Shown here one piece after another: positions 31,766 through 42,132 of a DNA stretch of 64,000 nt. Both the position numbers and the translations under genes were made by a program. Each line of letters begins with the position of its first letter. Position 1 is the first letter of the stretch. The DNA lies in contig NZ_UWYY01000016.1 in the NCBI RefSeq assembly GCF_900608595.1, positions 62,001 to 126,000 of the forward strand, written 5' to 3'. The DNA is from Promicromonospora panici. GTDB taxonomy: Bacteria > Actinomycetota > Actinomycetes > Actinomycetales > Cellulomonadaceae. The notes under the pieces were generated by a model. The model did no database searches. It was not told the DNA's origin and saw nothing but the letters and a program-made list of their open reading frames with translations.

Positions 31766-32863
31766 TTGCTCACCACCATCACAAGCGCGTCCTCTGCCGT
31801 GACCTCTGTGGCCACCCCCACCATGTGGGCAGTCACCATTCTCGCGGTATTGGCCCTCATCGCCGTGGACTTCCTCATCACGAGACGCCCGCACGAGGTG
31901 TCCATGCGTGAGGCCCTGGGCTGGAGCGCCTTCTACATCGCCCTCCCCCTCGCCTTCGGCGGGTGGATCTGGGCCACCTTCGGCTCGCAGATAGGCGTCC
32001 AGTACCTCACCGGGTATCTCGTCGAGAAGTCGCTGTCGGTCGACAACCTGTTCGTGTTCATGCTGCTGCTCACCGCCTTCGCGGTACCGGCGGCACTGCA
32101 GCAGCGTGTGCTCCTGCTCGGCATCGTCGGCGCCCTGGTGCTCCGCGGCATCTTCATCGCACTCGGAGCGGCCGTCCTCGCCAACTTCAGCTGGGCGTTC
32201 CTCCTGTTCGGCGCGATCCTCCTCGTGACGGCGGTCAAGATCCTGCTCGACCAGCTCCGCGGCAGCGGCCACGACGTGGACGTCTCCACGATGCGCTCCG
32301 TCCGGCTGATCCGCCGCTTCATGCCGGTCACCGAGGACTACCGCGGGCCTCGGCTCTCGGTCCGGGAGAACGGGCGGCGGATGCTCACCCCGCTGGCGGT
32401 CGTGGTCGTGGCCGTCTTCGCGACCGACATCGTGTTCGCGGTGGACTCGGTCCCCGCCGTCTACGGCATCACCAGCGACCCGTACCTCGTGTTCGCGACC
32501 AACGCCTTCGCCCTGCTCGGCCTGCGCGCCCTCTACTTCGTGCTCCAGGGTGCCCTGAGCAAGCTGGTCCACCTCGGGTACGGTCTCGCGACGATCCTCG
32601 CGTTCATCGGTGTCAAGCTCGTGCTGCACTGGGCCCACGGCATCTGGACGAGCGTCCCGGAGATCCCCACGCTTCTGTCGCTCGGCGTGATCGTCGTCGT
32701 CCTCGCCGTGGTCACCATGACCAGCCTTCACGCCACCCGGCACGACGGCGGCACGCAGGCGTCGGCGCACGTCGTGGACCTCGGCCGACGCTCGCCGGAC
32801 GACGCGCCGCGCCCGGCCGATCTCGACGAGGCACCGAGCACGTCGAAGCCTGAGCGCCGGTAG
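31766..32863 (+). CDS. TerC-family membrane protein (probable Mn2+ exporter)
   Basis: About 365 residues, nine hydrophobic segments. EKSLSVDNLFVFMLLLTAF near residue 90 and FATDIVFAVDSVPAVYGIT near residue 215 are the two metal-site repeats of TerC/Alx proteins with conserved acidic residues. The C-terminal 40 residues are hydrophilic. TTG at 31766 is preferred because GGAG lies five bases upstream; ATG at 31823 would remove 19 residues and lacks a ribosome site. TerC proteins export manganese, often to load secreted metalloproteins. The upstream manganese riboswitch fits that role. Confidence 0.85.
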   Translation: MLTTITSASSAVTSVATPTMWAVTILAVLALIAVDFLITRRPHEVSMREALGWSAFYIALPLAFGGWIWATFGSQIGVQYLTGYLVEKSLSVDNLFVFMLLLTAFAVPAALQQRVLLLGIVGALVLRGIFIALGAAVLANFSWAFLLFGAILLVTAVKILLDQLRGSGHDVDVSTMRSVRLIRRFMPVTEDYRGPRLSVRENGRRMLTPLAVVVVAVFATDIVFAVDSVPAVYGITSDPYLVFATNAFALLGLRALYFVLQGALSKLVHLGYGLATILAFIGVKLVLHWAHGIWTSVPEIPTLLSLGVIVVVLAVVTMTSLHATRHDGGTQASAHVVDLGRRSPDDAPRPADLDEAPSTSKPERR

Positions 32864-32937
32864 CGGGCGCGCGTAGTCGAACCCGCGCTGGCGGCGGTCG
32901 CCGGGTTCGCCTGCTGCCGCGACCGGGGAACGAATAT

Positions 32938-32996
32938 GCGTGCGAGGGGGTAACGGAGAAGGAGCAATGCTCCCTCTCCGTTACCCCCTCCCACGC
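32938..32996. terminator. Long bidirectional hairpin after terC
   Basis: GAGGGGGTAACGGAGA... (32944-32965) pairs with 32969-32990 with one mismatch and a three-base loop. GCGTG/CACGC extends the stem to about 28 bp with a second mismatch. The right arm contains the stop codon and last codons of the convergent kinase-like gene. It should terminate both genes. Confidence 0.75.
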
Positions 32997-34090
32997 GTCA
33001 TGGTTTCCTGCGGCGTCAGACCGGCGCGGCCGTGCGCCCGGCGGATCGCCTCCAGCGGGTACGGGGTTGCCCGGCTCTCCCGCTGGAACTCGCGATAGAA
33101 GTCCCCGACCACCGCGGCGACCGGCGCGTAGCGGACCAGAAGGGCCGCGACCGCCGCCGGAGCCCCCTCCGGCGACACCCCCTCGGCGCACGCGCGCACG
33201 AACGCCCGGCGTTCCTCGGGTCCGTACCCGTACACCGCGACGGTCAGCCAGTTCACCAGGTACGTGGCCGTGTAGTCCCGGTCGTAGCCGCGGTGTTCGT
33301 CGAAGAAGTCCGCTTCTCCCCGCGTGAGCTCGAAGCGGGAGGAGACTGCGAGACCGTAGTCGGCGAAGAAGAGCCGCCTGCCGTCAGTCAGGATGTTCTG
33401 GAAATGGACGTCGAAGTGCAGCAGCCCGCGGGCGTTCATGAACGAGATACCGGCTTCCAGCTCGTCGTCCACCAAGGCGCAGGCCCGCTCGGCTGCCTCG
33501 TCACCGGCCTTGATCTGGACGTCGAGCCAGTCGTGCAGGCTCTGCGGGATGTACTCCAGGAACAGCATGAGGCTCGCCGAGGACTGCTGCAGGGCCTCGA
33601 TCCGGCGGCGTATTCCCGTGCCGCCACCCCAGTAGGCGACAGCCCGTTCCACATCGGCCAGCTCCTCGGGAAGCGGCTGGCCGGCGTCCGGCAGCACCCG
33701 CCAGTGGTACATCAGGGGGAAACCCTCGTAGTCCCCCGCGATCACCCAGTTCGTCGTCATGGTGTGCACCGCGAGCTCGCGCCAGCCTCCATTTCCCGGG
33801 CCGCCGATGGTGCCGACGCCGTAATGGCAGAAGACCGGCAGACCGAAGAGATCAGCCGTGGAGCGAACGTTCTCGGGTCGTAGCTCGAGATCGGTCAGGC
33901 GCACCTGCTTGACGAAGACCGGGGTTCCTTCGACCTCCAGCAGGACCGTCTTGCCGCCGATGCCGAACCCGATCGGTGTGCCGGCGTCCACGAGCCCACG
34001 CAGTCTGCGGTCGCTGCACAGCGACAGCGCCGTGGAAACGGCTCCGTGTGCGGCCAGGCGTGCACCGCGGGACATGTCAGGGCTCGTCAA
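32981..34090 (-). CDS. Protein-kinase-like phosphotransferase of unknown target
   Basis: 369 residues. The kinase fold is visible: Gly-rich FGIGGKTVLLEV, VAIK-like TPVFVKQVRL with Lys, catalytic loop LLHFDVHFQNIL (HxDxxxxN) and metal motif FADYG in place of DFG. SASLMLFLEYIPQSLHDWL matches the hinge. It lacks an APE-type activation segment and any membrane helix, so it is closer to actinobacterial aminoglycoside-kinase-like proteins than to Hanks kinases. TTG start with GGAGG five bases upstream. Probably active, judging by intact Lys, Asp and Asn. Target unknown. Confidence 0.78.
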   Translation of the reverse strand: MTSPDMSRGARLAAHGAVSTALSLCSDRRLRGLVDAGTPIGFGIGGKTVLLEVEGTPVFVKQVRLTDLELRPENVRSTADLFGLPVFCHYGVGTIGGPGNGGWRELAVHTMTTNWVIAGDYEGFPLMYHWRVLPDAGQPLPEELADVERAVAYWGGGTGIRRRIEALQQSSASLMLFLEYIPQSLHDWLDVQIKAGDEAAERACALVDDELEAGISFMNARGLLHFDVHFQNILTDGRRLFFADYGLAVSSRFELTRGEADFFDEHRGYDRDYTATYLVNWLTVAVYGYGPEERRAFVRACAEGVSPEGAPAAVAALLVRYAPVAAVVGDFYREFQRESRATPYPLEAIRRAHGRAGLTPQETMTRGRG

Positions 34091-34129
34091 GTCTGCCTCC
34101 GGCCGGTCAGGGGTCTGCCGGTCGGCAGA

Positions 34130-35641
<1,512 letters not shown>

Positions 35642-35705
35642 GATGCTCCTCGTCGTTCGAACGTCGTCAGAAGGTCGTTGGGAGGCGGCGGGTGCGGGTG
35701 CGGCG

Positions 35706-37637
35706 TCAGAGGTACGGGCGCTGCGGGGCCCGTGATCGGTCGTACTCGGCGCGGGCGCCCCGGGTGCTGTCCAGCGTGGAGACGCCGCTCACCGGCACGT
35801 CCCACCAGGCCGAACCCGGCGGGTTGGGCCCGTACAGGTCGGTCTCGACGTGGATCAGCACGGGCCCGTCGCCGGCGGCCGCGGTCCGGTAGGCGTCCTT
35901 GAAGTCCTCGACGCCCTTGGCCACGAGCACCTCCAGGCCGAAGCTCTCGGCATTGCGCACCAGGTCCAGCGGCACCGAGTCGCCGTCGAGCAGCCCGGTC
36001 TCCGGGTTGCGCATCCGGTACCGGGTGCCGAACCGCTGGGAACCGTGCGACTCCGACAGCGCGCCGATCGAGGCGAACCCGTGGTTCTGCAGCAGGACCA
36101 CGATCACCTTGATCCGCTCGGAGACGATCGTCGCCAGCTCCTGCGGCAGCATCTGATACGTGCCGTCCCCCACGATCGCCACGACCTCACGGTCCGGGGC
36201 GGCGAGCTTGGCCCCCATCGCAGCGGGGATCTCGTAGCCCATGCACGAGTAGCCGTACTCCAGGTGGTACTGCGCCGGCGTCCGCGCGCGCCACAACGCC
36301 TGCAGGTCGCCGGGCATGGACCCGGCGGCGTTGATCAGGATGTCCTCGTCGTCCATCAGCTCGTTCAGGGCGCCGAAGATCTCGGTCTGCGCCGGCAGCG
36401 GGCCGTGTCCCAGGTGGTAGCAGCGGTCGGTGACCTCCTGCCAGTCGGCCACCTCTTGGGCCGCCTCGGCGCGGTACTCCTCGCTCGTGGAGTACCCGGA
36501 CAGCGCCTGGGTGAGGGCGCGCAACCCCTCGCGGGCGTCCGCGACGACCATCTCCCCCGCGTGCTTCGCCGCGTCGAACGCCGCCACGTTCAGGTTGACG
36601 AATCGCACGTCCGGGTTGCGGAAGGCGGTGTGGCTCGCCGTCGTGAAGTCGGTCCAGCGGGTGCCGACGCCGATCACGACGTCGGCGGTCGCGGCCAGCG
36701 CGTTGGCGGAAGCGGCGCCGGTGGCCCCGACACCGCCGACCGCCTGCGGGTGGTCCCAGGCGATCGCGCCCTTGCCTGCCTGCGTGTCGGCCACGGGGAT
36801 GCCGGTTGCCGCCGCGAAGTCGCGCAGCGCCTGGCTCGCCGCCGAGTAGACGACGCCGCCGCCCGCGACGACCAACGGCCGCTCGGCCGAACGGATCACG
36901 GCCGCCGCACGCTCCAGCGCGGCGGGCTCGGGCACGGGCCGGGCCACGTGCCAGACGCGGTCGCGGAAGAACTCGACGGGCCAGTCGAAGGCCTCGGCCT
37001 GTACGTCCTGCGGCAGGGCGATCGTGACCGCGCCGGTCTCGGCCGGGTCGGTCAGCACCCGCATCGCCGCCGGCGCGCTGGTCAGGAGCTGCTCCGGCCG
37101 CCAGATCCGGTCGAAGTACCGGGAGACCGGGCGGAACGCGTCGTTCACTGTCACGTCGGGGCCGCCCGGGTGCTCGAGCTGCTGCAGCACCGGGTCCGGC
37201 ACCCGCGTGGCGAACACGTCCGACGGCAGCAGGAGCACCGGGATGTGGTCGATGGTCGCCAGCGCGGCGCCGGTGATCATGTTGGTCGAGCCCGGGCCGA
37301 TCGACGCCGTGCACGCGAAGGTCTGCAGCCGGTCCCTGGTGCGCGCGTAGCCCACTGCCGCGTGCACCATGCCCTGCTCGTTCCGGGCCAGGTAGTAGGG
37401 CAGCTCGTCGGGACCGGCCTCGCCGGCCGGCACGCCGGCCGCCTCGGCCTCGGCGTGCGCCTGCAGCAGTCCCTGCCCGACGCCGGCGACGTTGCCGTGC
37501 CCGAAGATCCCGAAGGCCCCCGCGAACAGGCGCTGCGTGACGTCGTCGCGCTCGGTGTGCTGGTGGGCCAGGAACCGCACGAGGGCCTGTCCCACGGTCA
37601 GCCGGACTGTCCCGGGTTCGGATGCCGGCGTGCTCAT
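35706..37637 (-). CDS. iolD: 3D-(3,5/4)-trihydroxycyclohexane-1,2-dione hydrolase
   Basis: 643 residues, thiamine-diphosphate enzyme. The TPP-binding Glu is near the N-terminus in the PYLLARNEQGMVHAA region, and the Mg-TPP motif is GDGTYQMLPQELATI with the downstream Asn. GHGNVAGVGQGL and STNMITGAALATIDHIP are characteristic of IolD. It opens the ring to 5-deoxy-glucuronate. Its ATG overlaps the iolB stop by four bases and follows GAGGAGAA, so translation is coupled. Confidence 0.95.
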   Translation of the reverse strand: MSTPASEPGTVRLTVGQALVRFLAHQHTERDDVTQRLFAGAFGIFGHGNVAGVGQGLLQAHAEAEAAGVPAGEAGPDELPYYLARNEQGMVHAAVGYARTRDRLQTFACTASIGPGSTNMITGAALATIDHIPVLLLPSDVFATRVPDPVLQQLEHPGGPDVTVNDAFRPVSRYFDRIWRPEQLLTSAPAAMRVLTDPAETGAVTIALPQDVQAEAFDWPVEFFRDRVWHVARPVPEPAALERAAAVIRSAERPLVVAGGGVVYSAASQALRDFAAATGIPVADTQAGKGAIAWDHPQAVGGVGATGAASANALAATADVVIGVGTRWTDFTTASHTAFRNPDVRFVNLNVAAFDAAKHAGEMVVADAREGLRALTQALSGYSTSEEYRAEAAQEVADWQEVTDRCYHLGHGPLPAQTEIFGALNELMDDEDILINAAGSMPGDLQALWRARTPAQYHLEYGYSCMGYEIPAAMGAKLAAPDREVVAIVGDGTYQMLPQELATIVSERIKVIVVLLQNHGFASIGALSESHGSQRFGTRYRMRNPETGLLDGDSVPLDLVRNAESFGLEVLVAKGVEDFKDAYRTAAAGDGPVLIHVETDLYGPNPPGSAWWDVPVSGVSTLDSTRGARAEYDRSRAPQRPYL

Positions 37638-38596
37638 GCGTTCTCCTCGATGCGGACGTCGTCGGAGCGGCGGGCCGATCCCGGGACGCGCCCCAGAGGC
37701 AGCCGGGTGTCGACCGGCTCGTCGTCCCAGGTGCCGCGGACCCAGTGGTGCGCGGGGTCGTCGACCGAAAGCCAGCGGCCGTCGTCGGCAGGGCCCGCCA
37801 TGACATTCAGGTAGTACAGGTCGTAGCCGGGCGCGGCGACCGACGGCCCGTGATAGCCGTGCGGCACCAGCACGGTGTCGCCGTCGCGCACCTCGGCCAG
37901 CACGTCGATCGGCCGCTCGGCCGTGCCGTACACGCGGTGATAGCCGAGGCCCGGGCCGGACGGTCCGTCCGCGACCTGGAAGTAGTAGATCTCCTCCAGC
38001 TCCCGCTCCTCGTGCCCCGGCTCGTCGCTGTGCGCGTCGTGCTTGTGCGGCGGGTAGGAGGACCAGTTGCCGCCCGGGGTCAGCACCTCGCAGACCAGGA
38101 GGCGGTCCACCTCGAGGCTCGTGCCGATCGTGTAGTTGTGCACCTGCCGGCTGGCGCGCCCGGCGCCACGCAGGTCGACGCCGACGTCGGCCGCACGCAG
38201 CACCTGGAAGCCCCGCCGCCGTGCGGCGCGCGCCGTGGCGACCGCGACGCGCCCCCCTTTCTCCGCGGTGACGGTCAGCCGGGAGCCGAGCGGCACGTAG
38301 GCCGTGTCGGCCGGGCCGTCGAACACGGAGTCCCTGCCCGCCAGGTCGGCGCGCCTCCCGGTGTCGACGCCCCGGCCGGCGTCGAGGCCGACGGCGGTCA
38401 CGCGCACGTCACCACGCAGCGGCACCACCAGCGCCTCGTCCCGCTCCAGCAGCACCTCGAGGCTCCCGCCGGGCGGTAGCTCGTGCACGGTCAGGCCGCT
38501 GTAACCCCACCCCGCCGACTCCGGCGTGACCGCCACGACCGGCCCTCCGAGCAACGCGTCGGGCGTACCCGCCCGCACCACCAGTTCCTTCGACAC
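37634..38596 (-). CDS. iolB: 5-deoxy-glucuronate isomerase
   Basis: 320 residues, double cupin. Metal ligands are in SSYPPHKHDAHSDEPGHEE (His, His, Glu) and a later His in LVPHGYHGPS. YYFQVADGPSGPGLGYHRVY is conserved in IolB. It isomerises 5-deoxy-glucuronate to 2-deoxy-5-keto-gluconate. GTG at 38596 lies just after GAGGAGGAG. Between iolC and iolD in the operon. Confidence 0.94.
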   Translation of the reverse strand: MSKELVVRAGTPDALLGGPVVAVTPESAGWGYSGLTVHELPPGGSLEVLLERDEALVVPLRGDVRVTAVGLDAGRGVDTGRRADLAGRDSVFDGPADTAYVPLGSRLTVTAEKGGRVAVATARAARRRGFQVLRAADVGVDLRGAGRASRQVHNYTIGTSLEVDRLLVCEVLTPGGNWSSYPPHKHDAHSDEPGHEERELEEIYYFQVADGPSGPGLGYHRVYGTAERPIDVLAEVRDGDTVLVPHGYHGPSVAAPGYDLYYLNVMAGPADDGRWLSVDDPAHHWVRGTWDDEPVDTRLPLGRVPGSARRSDDVRIEENA

Positions 38597-38640
38597 CGTC
38601 TCCTCCTCGTGCGCCGTCGCCGGGCGCTTCGTCGTCGCGC

Positions 38641-40587
38641 TCACAGCAGCTCCACCGCCCGGTCCACCGCACCCGCGACGTCGCCGTCCGGCGGGTAGAG
38701 CAGCGAACGGCCGATGACCAGCCCGCGTACCGACGGCAGCGACAGCGCCTTGGCCCAGCCGGCCACCGCCGCGTCCTGGTCCTCCGACACCTCGCCGCCC
38801 AGGATGAGGGCCGGCAGCGTCGAGGCGGACAGCACCCGCTCGATGTCCTCGACGACCGGCAGCTTCAGCCAGGTGAACGCCGAGGTGCGCCCCAACCCGG
38901 AGGCGATGGCGATGGACCGCATCACGGCGTCCGGGGACAGGTCGTTGCGCAGCCTGCCGTCGACCCGGTGCGAGATGAACGGCTCGACCATGGCCAGCAG
39001 GCCGCGCTCGGCGAGCTCGTCGACGGCGCGGGCGCTCGCCTCGAGCGTCGCGAGCGAGCCGGCGTCGTCCGGGTCGACGCGCAGCAGCATCTTGCCGCCG
39101 TCCAGCCCGGCCTCCTCGATCCCTCGCGCGTCGTAACCGGTGAAGCGGTCGTCGAGCTCGAACGACGAGCCCGCCAGTCCCCCGCGGTTCATCGAGCCGA
39201 AGACGAGCTTGCCGTCCAGGGCGCCGAGCGCCGCCAGCTCCTCGACGAGGTCCGCGGTGCCGAGGAAGCCCTCCACGCCGGGCCGTCCGAGCGCGACGGC
39301 CGTGCGCCGCAGCAGCTCGCCGCGGTCCGCCATCGCCATCGGGTCGTCGCCGACCGCGAGCGCCCCGCGTGCCGGGTGGTCGGCGGCGATGACGAGGAAC
39401 CTGCTGTCCGGTGGAAGCCCCGGGTGCCGCGGACGTTCGCGGACCCGGTCGCGCAGCGCCCACGGGTCACGCAGGCGCAGCTCGACCACCTCGTCGGCGC
39501 TCCGGGTGGTCATGGCCCTCCGGGTTCTCTCGTGCTCGCTCGTGGTGACGACGGCGCTTGTCGCCGGGGCGGGGACGGACCGTGCGGCGGCGGGCTGCGC
39601 GGGTGCGCGGGCCGGCCAGGGCTCGGGCTCGGGCACCTCGCCGGTGCGGAGCAGGTGCTCGACCTCGGCCTCGGTGGGCATCGCCGTCGAGCATTCCCGC
39701 CGTGCGGCGACGACGGCGCCGGCGGCCGACGCGAACTCCACGGTGCGGCGCAGCGACCAACCGCTCAGGAGGCCGTGGCACAGCGAGCCGCCGAACCCGT
39801 CGCCCGCGCCGAGGCCGTTGACGACCTCGACCGGTGTGGGTGGGATCACCACCCGCTCCTCCCTGGTCTTGGCCAGCACCCCGTGGGGCCCCTGCTTGAC
39901 GATGGCGATCCGCACCCCCGCGGCCAGCAGCGCGTCGGCAGCCCGGTCGGGGTCCTCCTCCCCCACTGCGACGAAGCACTCCTGGCGGTTGCCCGCCGCG
40001 ATGGTCACCTGGGGCAGCACCTCCTGGATCCGGGTGCGCGCGGACTCCACGTCGTCCCAGAACGCCGGCCGGTAGTCGAGGTCGAGAACCGTGTGCCCGC
40101 GGCGTCCGCGCACCTGCAGGGCGCGGTGATGAGCGGACCGGCTCGGCTCCTCGCTCAGGCCGGTCGAGGTGATCCACAGCAGCCTGGCGGCGCGCACGGC
40201 GTCGGCGTCGACGTCCTCGGGCGTGATCCTGAGGTCGGGCGCGGTCGGGGCGCGGTAGAACCACAGCGGGAAGTCGTCCGGCGGGAAGATCTCGCAGAAG
40301 GTCACCGGGGTGTGCAGCTCGGGCACGACGACGACGTGCCCGTCGTCGACGCCGAGCCGGCGCATCTCACGGCGCACGTACCGGCCGAACGGGTCGTCGC
40401 CGACGCCGGTGAGCGTCGCCGCGGGGTGGCCGAGGCGCGCAGCAGCGACGGCGACGTTGGTCGGGCTGCCGCCGAGGTACTTGCCGAAGGTCTCGACGTC
40501 CTCCAGCCCGAGCCCGCTCTGCAGCGGGTAGAGATCCACTCCGCTGCGGCCGATCGTGAGCACGTCGGTTCCGCCACCCGGCGTCAT
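38641..40587 (-). CDS. iolC: Fused 5-dehydro-2-deoxygluconokinase and phospho-aldolase
   Basis: 648 residues, two enzymes in one frame. Residues 1-320 are a PfkB kinase: GRSGVDLYPLQSG, GGSPTNVAVAAARLG and the catalytic NGLGAGDGFGGSLCHGLLSG. A Pro/Ala/Glu-rich linker (about 325-370) leads to an aldolase of the Cgl0158/DUF2090 type with FLVIAADHPARGAL, MNRGGLAGSSFELDDRF and LILGGEVSED. Together they make and cleave 2-deoxy-5-keto-gluconate 6-phosphate to malonate semialdehyde and dihydroxyacetone phosphate. In many actinobacteria these are separate genes. ATG at 40587 (or 40590) follows GGAG. First gene of the minus-strand operon. Confidence 0.9.
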   Translation of the reverse strand: MTPGGGTDVLTIGRSGVDLYPLQSGLGLEDVETFGKYLGGSPTNVAVAAARLGHPAATLTGVGDDPFGRYVRREMRRLGVDDGHVVVVPELHTPVTFCEIFPPDDFPLWFYRAPTAPDLRITPEDVDADAVRAARLLWITSTGLSEEPSRSAHHRALQVRGRRGHTVLDLDYRPAFWDDVESARTRIQEVLPQVTIAAGNRQECFVAVGEEDPDRAADALLAAGVRIAIVKQGPHGVLAKTREERVVIPPTPVEVVNGLGAGDGFGGSLCHGLLSGWSLRRTVEFASAAGAVVAARRECSTAMPTEAEVEHLLRTGEVPEPEPWPARAPAQPAAARSVPAPATSAVVTTSEHERTRRAMTTRSADEVVELRLRDPWALRDRVRERPRHPGLPPDSRFLVIAADHPARGALAVGDDPMAMADRGELLRRTAVALGRPGVEGFLGTADLVEELAALGALDGKLVFGSMNRGGLAGSSFELDDRFTGYDARGIEEAGLDGGKMLLRVDPDDAGSLATLEASARAVDELAERGLLAMVEPFISHRVDGRLRNDLSPDAVMRSIAIASGLGRTSAFTWLKLPVVEDIERVLSASTLPALILGGEVSEDQDAAVAGWAKALSLPSVRGLVIGRSLLYPPDGDVAGAVDRAVELL

Positions 40588-40689
40588 CATGTGGCTCCTG
40601 CTCCCCGTCGTCGCGGATCGTCCTGCGCGGCACCGGCTCCGGCGCCCTCCGTGTCGAGCCTGCAGCATGCCCGAAGACTCGTCAAGTCT

Positions 40690-40752
40690 TTGTCCAGACA
40701 TTCGGTCATTGACTTTGCAGCGCGAGCGGAGGGCCCTGCATTTGTCTGGACA
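40690..40752. promoter_or_regulatory. Two IolR-type operators between iolC and the transaldolase gene
   Basis: TTGTCCAGACA (40690-40700) and TTGTCTGGACA (40742-40752) share TTGTCNNGACA and lie 52 bases apart in the 288-base divergent region (40588-40875). The same dyad recurs upstream of the iolE-like gene and partly upstream of the GntR gene. Two sites could allow looping or repression of both directions. Confidence 0.75.
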
Positions 40753-40875
40753 TTAGGTTGACATGCCCAGAATCCCAGGCTGTGATGGGAGGGTGCCAGG
40801 TCCGCGACGTCGTGGGCCCCGTGTGGCGCAACGCTGGTGTGACCGCACGCAGCGCCGTATCCGACGGAGGATCCC

Positions 40876-42006
40876 GTGACTCAGACCGCCGACACCGCGC
40901 CCCTGTCCCCCACCGCGTCCACGCTGACCGACACGGCACGGCGGGAGACGTCGCTGCTGCGGATGACCCGCGAGCACCCCACGACCGCTCTGTGGAACGA
41001 CTCCGCCGACCCCGAGCAGCTGCGCCGCTCCATCGGCTTCGGCGCCGTCGGCGCCACCTGCAACCCGGTCATCGCGCTCGCCGCGATCACGGCGGACCTG
41101 CCGCACTGGACGCGGCGCATCACCGAGCTCGCGGCCGAGCGGCCCCGGGCCGGGGAGTCGGAGCTCGGCTGGGCGGTCGTCGAGGAGCTGTCCGTGAACG
41201 CCGCGGCCCTCCTGGAGCCCGCGTTCGAGGCACACCAGGGCCGCAACGGCAGGCTGTCGATCCAGACCGACCCCCGCCTGCACCGCGACCCGGCCGCGCT
41301 CGTCGCGCAGGCCGAACGGTTCGCGGCCCTCGCGCCGAACATCATCGTGAAGATCCCGGCCACGGCGGCGGGCATCGAAGCCATCGAGGAGGTGACCTTC
41401 CGCGGCATCAGCGTCAACGCCACGGTCTCCTTCACCGTCGCCCAGGCGACAGCGGTCGCCGAGGCCGTCGAGCGCGGGCTCGACCGCCGCACCCGGGCCG
41501 GGCTGCCGACCGAGCAGATGGGCCCGGTCGCCACGATCATGGGCGGGCGCCTGGACGACTGGCTGAAGATCGTCGCCCAGCGTGAAGGGCTCCTGTTCGA
41601 GCCCGGCGCCCTCGACTGGGCCGGCGTCGCCGCGCTCAAGCGCGCGTACGGCGTCTTCGCGGAGCGCGGCTACCGCACGCGCGTGCTGTCCGCCGCCTTC
41701 CGCACGCACCTGCACCTGTCGGAGCTCGTCGGCGGCGACCTGGTCATCTCCCCGCCGTTCGAGTGGCAGGAGCAGATCAACCGCAACGACCTGCCCCTTC
41801 CCGCCCGCATCGACGAACCCGTCGACGCCGGGATCATCGAGTCGCTCTCCCGACTCGACGACTTCCGCGCCGCCTACGAGCCGGACGGGTTGCGCCCCGA
41901 GCAGTTCGAGGCCTTCGGCGCCTCACGCCGCACGCTGCGCCAGTTCCTCGAGGCCGACGCCGCCCTCGACGCCCTCGTGCGCGACATCCTGGTCGCCGCA
42001 CCCTGA
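40876..42006 (+). CDS. Transaldolase-family protein in the inositol cluster
   Basis: 376 residues, class I aldolase barrel. GATCNPVIALAAI is the TxNP phosphate-side motif, GRLSIQTDPRLHRDP and NIIVKIPATAAGIEA carry the Schiff-base Lys of transaldolases, and GISVNATVSFTVAQA follows. Longer and more divergent than housekeeping Tal. Divergent from the iol operon behind shared operators, so it belongs to the inositol regulon; it may process a side product or a related polyol. Exact substrate unknown. GTG start. Confidence 0.8.
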   Translation: MTQTADTAPLSPTASTLTDTARRETSLLRMTREHPTTALWNDSADPEQLRRSIGFGAVGATCNPVIALAAITADLPHWTRRITELAAERPRAGESELGWAVVEELSVNAAALLEPAFEAHQGRNGRLSIQTDPRLHRDPAALVAQAERFAALAPNIIVKIPATAAGIEAIEEVTFRGISVNATVSFTVAQATAVAEAVERGLDRRTRAGLPTEQMGPVATIMGGRLDDWLKIVAQREGLLFEPGALDWAGVAALKRAYGVFAERGYRTRVLSAAFRTHLHLSELVGGDLVISPPFEWQEQINRNDLPLPARIDEPVDAGIIESLSRLDDFRAAYEPDGLRPEQFEAFGASRRTLRQFLEADAALDALVRDILVAAP

Positions 42007-42047
42007 CGACCCGCGAGAGCGTCCTGCCGACCTGACAGGAGACCAGG

Positions 42048-42088
42048 TTGTCAGGATGTCCGGTCTAATGGACAACCTCGGCTAGAAT
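42048..42088. promoter_or_regulatory. Promoter/operator of the GntR regulator gene
   Basis: TTGTC (42048-42052) and GACAA (42071-42075) form a wide dyad; TTGTCAGGATG is a degenerate copy of the TTGTCNNGACA operator seen at iolC and iolE. A -10-like TAGAAT lies at 42083-42088. Autoregulation is likely. Confidence 0.55.
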
Positions 42089-42132
42089 CGGTCTCTGTCG
42101 TGGCCCGCCGCCGTCGCCGAGGGAGGCACACC

